Shown: positions 55,076-64,000 of the stretch, one piece after another
Layout of the letters: the number at the start of each line of letters is the position of its first letter
Numbering within the stretch: the stretch's first letter is position 1
From: Gnetum montanum
Taxonomy: Eukaryota > Streptophyta > Gnetopsida > Gnetales > Gnetaceae
DNA: 64,000 nt
Direction: 5' to 3'
NCBI GenBank assembly: GCA_015680685.1
Contig: MNCI01015680.1
Coordinates: 339,303 to 403,302, forward strand
The notes under the pieces: model-generated
Databases searched by the model: none
What the model was told of the DNA's origin: nothing
Seen by the model: the letters and a program-made list of their open reading frames with translations, nothing else
Program-made: the position numbers and the translations under genes

Positions 55076-56560
55076 AATGAAGAAAGGAAATGGAGAATGA
55101 AATTGAATTCATTGAGAGAAATGGTACTTGGAAGCTGGTTGATCTTCCAAAAGGGCACATAACCATTAGTGTAGAGTAGGTCTTCAAAACAAAACTAAAG
55201 GAGATTGATAAAGTTGACAAGTATAAGGTGTAATTGGTGGCTAAGGGATACAAGAAAGAATATGGGATTGACTATAAATAAGTCTTTGCTCCTATTGCAA
55301 GGCATGATACAATCAGATTGGTGACTGAATTGGTAGCACAAAATTCATGGCCTATCTTCCAAATGGATGTCAAGTATGCATTCATGCATGGAGACTTGGA
55401 AGAATAGGTATTTATTGATCAATCCCCTAGTTTTATGAAGCTTGGTAGTAAGCATAAGATCTATAAATTAAAAAAGGCTTTCTATGGATTAAAACAAGCT
55501 CCAAGAGCTTGGTATAGTCATATAAATACCTATGTTTATGAGGGATTTCAAAAATTTCCATATGAGCATACACATTTTAAAAAGATTGATGGAGGAAAAG
55601 TACTTATTGTATGTTTATATGTTGATGATCTTATTTTCACTAGGAATGATAGTTATTTGTTTGAAAAATTTAAAAAGTCAATGATGGATGAGTTTGAAAT
55701 GACTAATCTTGGAAAAATGAATTACTATCTTGGCATGGAAGTAGTGCAATCCCCCATTGGCATATTTATTTCTCAAAAGAAGCATGTCATAGAAATTTTG
55801 GAGAGGTTTAAGATGAAGGATTGGAATCTTGTAAGCACTCCAATTGAGATTGGCTTAAGGCTAAAAAAAGATCCTAAAGGATGCAAGGTGGAGGCTACAC
55901 TTTACAAGCAGATTGTTGGAAATCTAATGTATTTGACTACAACCAAATCCACTATAATGCATGCTATGAGTCTTATTCATTGATACATGGAGTCTCCAAA
56001 GAAGATGCATTTGTTGGCTACTAAAAGAATATTTTGTTACTTGCAAGGGACTAAAGATTTTGGGCTATTTTACAAGAAAGGTAAAAAATCTAATTATGTG
56101 GGATTTACTAATAGTAATTGTGTAGGAGATCACGATGATAGGAAGAGCACTTTGGGATATGTTTTTGTGATGGGCACAAGGATTATTTCATGATCATCCA
56201 AGAAGTAATCAATTAGCACATTGTCAACCACGATGGCTGAGTCTGTTGCTACAACATCTTGTGCTTGCCAAGCTATTTGGCTAAGAAAAATTCTTAATAA
56301 GCTATATTTCAAGCAAGAGGGGGATACTATAATTTTTTTGTGCCAAAAATTCTATCATAAAGTTATCTAAAAATCCTATGCTACATGGAAGAAGCAAGCA
56401 TATTGATGTGAGATTTCACTTCTTGCATGATCTATGCAATGATGATGTTATTGATTTGGTGTTTAGTAAGAATGAAAATCAACTCACTAAATATTCTAAC
56501 CAAACCCCTTAAGTTATCAACATTCTAGAGGCTAAGAAAGTAGCTTGGAGTCTATATGTT
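55076..56560 (+). pseudogene. pol: G reverse transcriptase and RNase H
   Basis: RT begins near EMENEIEFIERNGTWKLVDL. KLKKAFYGLKQAPRAWYSHI and the catalytic LYVDDLIFTRND (about 55615) are intact inside an open stretch of 182 codons (55435-55983), which then runs through NLGKMNYYLGMEV. RNase H continues in 55987-56193 (RRIFCYLQGTKDFGLFY-like, DDRKSTLGYVFVMG) and beyond a stop with SLSTTMAESVATTSCACQAI. The element is the best-preserved coding unit of the window but still interrupted. Confidence 0.85.
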
Positions 56561-56602
56561 GAATGATTCTTATTAAACTAATAGTTTGCAAACTTTCAGT
56601 TT

Positions 56603-56611
56603 ATGGGAGGA
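56603..56611 (+). promoter_or_regulatory. G polypurine tract
   Basis: ATGGGAGGA directly before the 3-prime LTR. Confidence 0.7.
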
Positions 56612-56980
56612 TGTTAAATGTGTTTAATTGTTAAACATGATTTTTTTGTTTGTCCTAGTCTTTAGGAACTATCCGTAGGAATTCAGTTGCTATTTTCATT
56701 CTTTAGAAGTTGAATGGTCGATCGTTACAGAAGTTGAAGGGTTAGTTGTTATAGAAGTTGAAGGGTTGACCATTACAGAAGTTAAAGGATTAACCAAGAT
56801 AGAAGTTGCTATTTTCTATTGATGTCCTTGTCTATTTAAAGGCTAGTATCAATTGAATAAAAATGTGAAATTTAGTTGCTTTTGTTTTCCCCTGTTTGGT
56901 TCTATTTTATTCTTTTTTTTTTTTTGTTATCTAAGGCTAGTAGTACATAGGTAAGCAATGCACAACCTCAGAGGTTAACA
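56612..56980 (+). repeat. G 3-prime LTR
   Basis: 369 bp, homologous to the 5-prime LTR but with four instead of seven 24-bp units (56706-56801). Confidence 0.9.
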
Positions 56981-56985
56981 CAAAG

Positions 56986-58471
56986 AACATTAGACAATGA
57001 GTCTATAAATAAATGTTGATACATCACTATTCAAGAAAGCTAACTAAAGAAAGGCCAACGAAGATATGAAAAACCTGATTAAATAAGACTACAAGTAAGC
57101 TAAAAAAAAAGAACTAATGTAGCTTATCTTATTTTACTAAGACAAGGCTAAAATGATGATGATAAGTACCAATCAAATTAATGAACTACAATACTTTGTT
57201 AAATAGGATAAGAATCATGAATATACACATGAGAATATCCACATTGAAACTTTTGGACAAGAATGGAATTTGTAATGAGTTGGAATTCGGTAGCTAAAAT
57301 TATTTTTCGAAGTAAACTCAATTCCAAGTAGCCAAGTAGTTTAGTTTTGATTATATTCAATAACTGGAAAAGCTAGTTTGATCAGGCTACTTGTGCAATT
57401 TGATTTTCTTGTAGTTTTAACTCCCAAGTAACGTCTTGTTTAAAAATGTTCTCAACTGCATGTGAAATAGCATCATCAAAATTGCAAATATGGAATCACG
57501 AAAATTGGTTTATGGTCTGTATTATCCAATCTAGAAGAATTATATAATGTTGGAGCTTATTATTTGATCTAGAATGTAAATAATGAAATCTATGTTAGCA
57601 TGAAAAATTGTTTTAATGGTTTGCATTTTAGATCTAGAAGGTTGATCCACATCTATTTCGTGGGCCTACTAAAGTTTATTAATTTGATTGAGATGTAATG
57701 AACAAATTGTTTAATGCAATTTGAAAGGTCGGCTCCCGTCTCTTTCTTTCAACATCATGGTTTAATATAATATAGGAGTTTATCAATTTGATGAGGTCAC
57801 ATTTCTTTGGTTCTATATTACTAGATAAGGTTGAAATGAGATTCACTTTTCTTATGTATTGCTAAGAAAGAGATTCACAATGACCGAACATTTCCATGTT
57901 ACATGTTTTGCAAGCTAATTTGGAGAGGCTGCTGTATTTAAGGCTTTTCTCAATTCTTTAAGTGGGATAAAATTTTATGATTAATAGGGTATTTGCAAAA
58001 TTATTAAGTAATGGTTAAGAAAATAAAACATTCTCTTGCAAGATATGCTATAAAATTCTAATTTTATTTGTTAGCTAACTAAGCAAAAGGTATTAAGTTT
58101 TAACTAATATAGAAGAAGGCAAGAAATAATTTATTTACATTACATTGGAACTAATAAACTATTGGTGCTGTAAATGGGGCCTTATTCTTCCATCATGAGA
58201 CCTTAATTTACAAACAAAACCATAAGTTTTAACTATCACCAAACAATAATCAAACTAACAATCCCAGCTGAGAGTAGTGTCTAATTAAATCTAATTGATG
58301 CTCTCTTAGTCCAAGGATACTACTATAGTTAACCAGAAGATTACTACCAGTGCTCATGAACACACATGCATCATAAATTTCAAATGATGCATTGCTTTCT
58401 ATAAAATAGAGCTTGGAAAATCAAATTTACAGGTAGCTATCTACCTTTTTCTTTTTATATTTATTTTATGT
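56986..58471 (+). other. Unassigned AT-rich sequence
   Basis: Right flank of G, continuing the sequence left of 51980. No gene or repeat recognised. Confidence 0.4.
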
Positions 58472-59907
58472 TTTGGTTGATATCACCTACCACACCCCAC
58501 AAAATTTTCACTAGAATCCCAGCTCCTACCGTCGTTGCCTTTTATCCCCACACTGCCATGCCGAAGTTGCCAAGTTGCTACTCTAATTTGCCACCCACAT
58601 AGCCCTTAACCTACAACCATGTTGCCCAAAACCCTCATCACATGCATCACAGTAAGCCTTTGATGCCGCATGCTTGCAACCATGGACACTGCACCCTTCC
58701 ATTCTACCTTCCTCATCTGCGACTAGCTGCTTGCCCTATCACGTAACTACGTCCCTCTTCCTTGCCTAAGCCACCACAACCACTACACTGCTCTATAATA
58801 CTTCTCTTGGTTGTTGTAATTTTTCTTTATTTCTAATAATAATAGTAATAAAATATATAATAATAATAAACAATATAATAACAATAATATATAAGTTAAT
58901 ATGGATATGTTTTAACTCCATGTTTACTCTCAATTATTTTTCATAATTGATTAATTGATTTACCCTTAGGATTTTATAATTAATTAATTACTAACTTATT
59001 CTTAGTTTTTGATTGACACACACATATGGAAGAAATTAAGGAAGTTCAAATTACAAAAGAGATTTGGACTATCAGTGCATCACCTAATCTAGCAAAATAA
59101 ATTATGCATGATTGTGGACAGTTGGTTAGTTCTTCCTCCTCTGAAAAGAGGAAGAGCAAAAGAAGATGGAGAAGGAAGCCTTATATAAGGCCTCCTCAGG
59201 TAGCTAGAAGATTAAGGAGAAACCACTAGGAGGCTAGTTACCAGCACAAGGCCTCTTCTTCCATTTAAGCTCCTTCTTCTTCCCCAATATGCTCTCTTCT
59301 TTTTTCCCCTTCATATATTCCATTATCCCACCATAGCCAAAACTCGACTCTTGCTACTACCTCTAATTGGCTCAATCAAGAGTATATTGAGATAAAGTTG
59401 TGTAGAAGGTTAAAGAGGCTCTCCCTCGAAGTTCATCATGAAAAAGATTAAGCTAGCATTCCAGATGGAAAGGAGGAACCTATTGCCCATATGCAAGATC
59501 TAGAAGGATGGACAAGGTAGCTGACTCAAGCTATTTGATTGTACCGTGACTACCTCCAAGAGGAGGTGCAAGATCACTAAGGCAACTAGATTAGCAAATA
59601 ATCTACTAAGTTCCATTACCTTCCTTTCCCTATCTTAATATTCTCCTTATTCATGTTATTAAATTGTTCACTTTAAATATTTTAATAAATATCTCATCTT
59701 TAATGCTCTATTCTACTCTTTACTTTAAGTTTTGTTCAAATTATTGTTCTTTTTAAATATCAACTACATTTCCTCTTCCACTTAGAGAGTATTCCTAGTT
59801 TAGTTGTGCCCTAAGCAAGGTGCCCTAGGCAATAGCCTTGTCAAACCTAGAACTTTAGGAGCATCGTGTAGTAGTGTGCTTTCATGGGCCAAATTTTCAC
59901 ATTAACA
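58472..59907 (+). repeat. A2 5-prime LTR (start inferred)
   Basis: The end (CATTAACA, 59907) is fixed by the primer site seven bases on. A TATA box lies at 59180-59190 (CTTATATAAGG). The start is a guess: TGTTTTGG at 58472 would give about 1.4 kb, the length deduced for the A1 LTR. The sequence upstream of the TATA box shows little likeness to A1. Confidence 0.4.
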
Positions 59908-59914
59908 CCCTCTT

Positions 59915-59932
59915 TGGTGCTAGAAGGAGGGT
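59915..59932 (+). promoter_or_regulatory. A2 primer-binding site
   Basis: TGGTGCTAGAAGGAGGGT, same position as in A1. tRNA not assigned. Confidence 0.65.
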
Positions 59933-60203
59933 CACCATTATGATTTCTCTCAACCAACTTTCATTCCTTTGTGATCTTGTCCTAGTCTCAATTTCCTTGC
60001 TTTCCTTTCTTTTCTACTCTAATCAAAATATCCAAAAATATTATTTAAAAAATTATCTTTTTTTGTATACTTATTTTATGTTTGGACCTAGTGAAAAACT
60101 TAGGCCTTCAACTAGGAAAACAACAAGATAAAACTTCTTAGCTAGTTTCTTTCCAAGTCATATCCCTACAAGATCTAAATCTAAGCCCACACATTCTTCA
60201 AAC

Positions 60204-61690
60204 ATGGAAAACCCTACTACAACAATCCCTCCAACTTTCAAAACTTCAACCCAATTCCAAAACCTCATCAACACACTTCCCTTTATTTCAATCCCTCTTT
60301 CAATGATGCTCATCAACATCTTCAAAATTTTGAGACACTACTAGGCATCCACAACATATTTCAACATGATGTGACTTGTAGGTCATTTATCACTACCTTC
60401 AAAGGTACAACAACTCAATGGTCCCTAATCCTTTCCAACTCATCAATATTAACTTGGAATGACTTCAAATCACATTTTCTTTCTTAATTTGACAAGTTCA
60501 CTAGTCTCACTATAGCTTCTAGTAACTTTACTAGCCTCCAAAGACTTAGCAGGCAAACTATTTCAATTTAAGATTCCTCTAGCAATTGTTGTATGTTCCT
60601 AGCATGATGCAACCACAACTAAAAGGAATCTTAAACTTTTTCCTCTCAACCATAGATTCCTTCTTCACATATGTAATCAAATTTGATCCTAATATCACTA
60701 ACTTGCAAGGAGCCATGTCCAAAGTAGTCAAACTTGAACAAATAACTCTTACATACTCATTACAATCCAAATTTGGAACTCTTGACTTAGGTTCCCAAAC
60801 CCCAATAGTCTTAAATCCATTTCAAACTAATCCTTCAATCCTCAACTCTCTACCAAATATTCAAAGTCCAAATACTTCCTCTTCTTTATTTCCTCAAAAC
60901 CTTAGCCTAAATGATGATTAATCAAAGGCCTTAATTTAATCTATTATTAATCCTTCCTCCATACTCTCTATCCCTACCCTTGAGACTACACAAACCTTTA
61001 AGTTACCTAAATTTTGGAATCAGCCTCCAATGAACCAAGTCTTGACCACCTTACAAAAGCTCTCTAATGAAGTAATTGAGCTAAAATGCAATGATGTTAA
61101 GATAAGAAATCAACATAATGGGGCAAATGAAAACCTAGGAGAAGAAACTCTCAATGAATATTATAGGTTACATAACATTGGAAAATATTTTGAAAAGTCT
61201 TGCCCACAATTCCAAGCCTTATCTGGGGATATCATACATGAATTAAAAAACAACCAAAATGGAAAAGCCTTGCTAATGGTTCTGGAAATCCCTAGTGAAA
61301 CTAAAAATGAACCAATAGCATCCTTTGAGCAAGTCATGATCAATGAATCTACCCCTACAAATGCACAATTTAGGAAGATGAGCAACATCATAAACAACTC
61401 TAGTAACCCAAAAGAAAACTCATAGGTCCCTCCTAGCAAGAAAAACCACAATAATTCATCTCAACTTGGAACATCATTACAAATCCATACTCATTTCAAC
61501 CAAAACCAACTTGAGCCCAAGAGTGAGATGAAAACTTATGATCTTATAAAAGATTTGAAAATGGTTAAGGCCAGCATATCCATGTAGGAACTTTTATAAT
61601 TTAAGGAAGCAAAAGAAGCTATACATGAATTGATCAACAAATCTAGAGATAAAGGTAAGATGGTGTTGGAATCCCCCACCAATTAGTAAG
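60204..61690 (+). pseudogene. gag: A2 gag
   Basis: Possible start ATG 60204 (MENPTTTIPPTFKTS). After a frame change the capsid block ETLLGIHNIFQHDVTCRSFI and LTWNDFKSHFLS matches A1. The open stretch 60586-60921 (KGILNFFLSTIDSFFTYVIK) equals A1 1556-1816. The zinc-knuckle site (about 61155-61205) reads YYRLHNIGKYFEKSC, with the first cysteine replaced by tyrosine. SFEQVMINE follows as in A1. The tail YDLIKDLKMVKASI leads into K-rich sequence, after which the protease is absent. Confidence 0.7.
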
Positions 61691-61694
61691 GACA

Positions 61695-62218
61695 AGGATA
61701 TTACTGAAATCCTCACTATCCAATCCTTAGATGATAATTCAATTTATGATGATGACAATACTTATATTGATCAAAGAGCTTGCTTTTCGAATTTCAATAA
61801 CTTAAGCACATGGATACTTAGGATCGATGGAGCCTCATCGAAATGAGGATGTGGTGTTGAAATCATGTTAATTCAACATGGGGAAGCTCCAAAGCTTAAA
61901 TCCATTCATTTTCCAAAGGCTATGATAAACAACATGGCTGAATATGAATCTTTAATCCATGGGCCAAAGTATGCTATTTACTTCAGTCTTTCAAAGTTAA
62001 AAATTTATAGCGATTCACAAATTATTGTGAATCAAATTAACAACATTTATGAAGATAAGGATACTTTAATAATAGCATACAAGACATATGCACTAGAATT
62101 ATTCAAGGAGTTTGATCTTATCATGTTAGAACATGTTTATAGATATGAAAACCACATTCCTTATGCTTTAGCACAAGCTGCTTGTATTCTTGATCTTCCA
62201 TTTTGTTATGGAGCCTAG
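61695..62218 (+). pseudogene. pol: A2 archaeal-type RNase H (aRNH), upstream of RT
   Basis: STWILRIDGASSK carries the first catalytic aspartate (61826) in the D-G-A-S form typical of plant aRNH; a TGA follows. The frame then stays open: MAEYESLIHG with the glutamate (about 61940), IYSDSQIIVNQINNIYEDKD with the next aspartate (about 62012), and LEHVYRYENHIPYALAQAAC, where tyrosine replaces the last aspartate. Tat elements are known to carry such a second RNase H. Here it precedes RT. Two changes (stop, last aspartate) mark it as dead. Confidence 0.75.
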
Positions 62219-63640
62219 GATTCTGCAATTATTATCGAAAAGGTTGATTGTTACTCCATTCCTGATAATGTGCTATCTTTACAAGTGTTTGATGATGATC
62301 ATCAAATTACTCATTTTCTTACTAATCAAGGGGAGCTTTACGATTAGACTCTTGAAGCTTCACATACTTATACAAATAAATCAATCCTTATCAATGAAGT
62401 ATTACCCAATTCAATTACTATGGAAGCTCAAAAGGATAATGAAATTGAAGTTCTACCACATAAACATTGACAAGTATTAGCAGAAACTGAAATTTCTTTA
62501 ATCAAAAAGAAAATTCAGGAATACCCTATTTGAATAAGTAGACACTTACATTATGATGAAAAGGGTATGTTAATTACATTTTTGTATGAATTAAATGATG
62601 TTTTAGCCTAGTTCTATGAAGATTTAAAGCTCTATAATCCATTTATCATTACCCACACAATACTAGTTAGGCTTGAAAGTAAACCTTTTAGACAAAAATT
62701 AAGACAAATAAATCTTAAAATTGAAAATTTAATGAAAAGGAATATTGATAAACTCTTAGAATCTAAAATCATATATCTAGTGAGACATTCTAGTTGGGTG
62801 TTAAACTTAGTTCTCGTATGTAAGAAATCTAGAGAGATATGATTGTGCATTGACTTTAGAAATCTTAATGCATCTTGCATTAAAGATAACTATCCACTTC
62901 CACTTATGGAAGAGCTACTTCAAGCATTAAATGATGTACAAATGTACTCATTCTTAGATGAATACTCAGGTTACAACCAAATTCTAGTAAATAAAAAAGA
63001 TCAACATAAAATAACCTTTGTAACAAAATGGGGAACATTTCAATATGCCAAAATGCCTTTTGGATTATTAAATGCAAGATCAAACTTTCAATGTTCTATG
63101 GACAAAAATTTTAAAAGGATGATTAAGAAAAATATAGTTATCTATTTAGATGAATTAACAATTTTCTCATGCAATATGGAAACCCATGTTCAAGATCTTA
63201 AAAATATATTTATGAGATGCAAAAAATATGGTCTAATACTAAACACTAAGAAATCTATATTTGGTGTACAAAGTCAAAACTTCCTTGGTCACATAGTGAT
63301 AAAACAAGGTATTTCTATTGATCTTGAACATGTTAATGCTATCCTAGAAATTCCTTATCCCTTATCCAAGAAATATTTAAGAGCTTTCTTTGGGAAGATT
63401 AATTTTATCAAGAGATTTATCCCTTTGTTTGTTGAACTAGTAAGACCTCTTAACACAATGCCAAAGAAAGATGAGGACATTACATGGATTGCTAAACATA
63501 AAGACGCTTTATTAGCTATAAAAGAAGTTGTGGTTGAAGCTCCTATTTTAGTCACTCCTTGGTATGAAAATGATTTCTTTCTATATGCCTTTGCAAGTGA
63601 TCATATAGTAGCTTCCAACTTAACTCAAGAAATAACTAAT
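62219..63640 (+). pseudogene. pol: A2 reverse transcriptase
   Basis: A linker (LSLQVFDDDHQITHFLTNQG) matching A1 leads to RT: VRLESKPFRQKLRQINLKIE, then CIDFRNLNASCIKDNYPLPL, open from 62843 for 266 codons. FLDEYSGYNQILVNKKDQHK and MPFGLLNARSNFQCSMDKNF follow. The catalytic box reads IYLDELTIFS instead of Y-x-D-D. It passes NFLGHIVIKQGISIDLEHVN and RAFFGKINFIKRFIP, then PILVTPWYENDFFLYAFASD, the start of the connection/RNase H region. Confidence 0.85.
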
Positions 63641-64000
63641 TAGGAAGAACACCCCATCGCTTATATGTTCAATCCACTTAAAGATGTTGAGTTAAGATAC
63701 TCACCCATAGAAAACCAACTATATGCAATATTTAAAGATCTAAAGAAGTTTTTATTTTACATTTTAAAATTGAAGATTATTGTAATTGTTTCAAACCCTA
63801 TTACTTTTTCTTTAGCAAAGCTTCAAGATCCTTCTGAAAAAAGGGCCAAATGGATTATGAAGTTACAAGAATATGACATTCAATGGAAGGTAGCAAAACT
63901 AGTAAAAGGAATTGGCTTAATCAAACTAATAGCCCAAGCATCAATCCTAGGAAATCCAAAAGTTCCATTTGAGCTTGAACCCATACCTATACATGTGTTA
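63641..64000 (+). pseudogene. pol: A2 connection / Ty3-type RNase H, cut by window edge
   Basis: HPIAYMFNPLKDVELRYSPI, ENQLYAIFKDLKKFLFYILK and EKRAKWIMKLQEYDIQWKVA match the Tat connection region, which in this lineage has generally lost RNase H activity while the aRNH supplies it. The frame is open from the TAG at 63641 to the edge, where IGLIKLIAQASI stands for the usual A-D-F-L-A-E end. Confidence 0.7.

Larger units (their letters stand above)
51985..56980 (+). mobile_element. G: complete Ty1/copia element, decayed
   Basis: 4996 bp with LTRs 51985-52413 and 56612-56980, both starting TGTTAAATGTG and ending GTT(G/A)ACA, and a perfect 5-bp duplication CAAAG (51980-51984 and 56981-56985). 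The primer site matches initiator tRNA-Met. Order gag, protease, integrase, RT, RNase H is that of Ty1/copia. Scattered stops and frame changes. Confidence 0.9.
58472..64000 (+). mobile_element. A2: Tat-like Ty3/gypsy element, 5-prime part
   Basis: Second copy of the A1 type; runs off the window. 5-prime LTR to 59907, primer site, gag, archaeal-type RNase H, RT and connection/RNase H. Gag and downstream linkers align with A1 by eye. The protease present in A1 is missing between gag and aRNH. Confidence 0.75.

Overview
This window looks like intergenic DNA from a large, repeat-rich seed plant genome; a gymnosperm is plausible but unproven. It is AT-rich and almost wholly made of nested, decayed LTR retrotransposons. 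No intact host gene is visible. The only host-like coding sequence is a short 5-prime fragment resembling the start of a leucine-rich-repeat protein gene at 16688-16870 (minus strand). No rRNA, tRNA or CRISPR array was seen.

Layout. 1-210 is the end of a minus-strand Athila-like LTR (K) inserted in the 5-prime LTR of a Tat-like Ty3/gypsy element (A1, 211-16687). A1 keeps gag, protease, the end of an extra RNase H and the integrase C-terminus. Its 3-prime LTR is split by a complete minus-strand Athila-like element (C, 5763-15615). 16688-19090 holds the gene fragment and a degenerate ~160-bp tandem repeat. 19090-26159 is a composite of Athila-like parts: a gag fragment joined straight to the post-pol noncoding module with no pol (D1), a promoter-type LTR fragment (L), and a segment with a splice acceptor, a long coiled-coil ORF and a 3-prime LTR (D2). 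D2 abuts a chromodomain-bearing Ty3/gypsy remnant (H, 26160 to about 28720). A probable LINE tail lies at 29400-30270.

30290-47575 is one old gag-bearing element (F) whose gag is cut into three pieces by two insertions: B (31647-40596, Athila-like with full pol) and E (40766-47359, minus strand, perfect CACAG target-site duplication, gag but no pol). 48630-50580 (minus) is a decayed unrecognised ORF (J). A complete Ty1/copia element (G, 51985-56980) has a perfect CAAAG duplication. A second Tat-like copy (A2, from about 58472 to the window end) carries gag, an archaeal-type RNase H placed upstream of the reverse transcriptase, then RT and the connection/RNase H region.

How the parts relate. 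B, C, D, E and F look like one broad Athila-like group: LTRs mostly TGATGA...TCATCA, and where the 5-prime junction is visible a primer site like tRNA-Asp. B, C, D2 and E share a splice acceptor GTGATTG(C/T)AG before the 3-prime end, and B, C, D1 and E share a nearly invariant 23-nt noncoding core. E and D1 lack pol yet keep the gag and 3-prime modules, so they look like a non-autonomous lineage that would need pol supplied by relatives such as B or C. Coordinates of decayed domains are approximate; all identifications are by eye from translations and repeats, without database searches.
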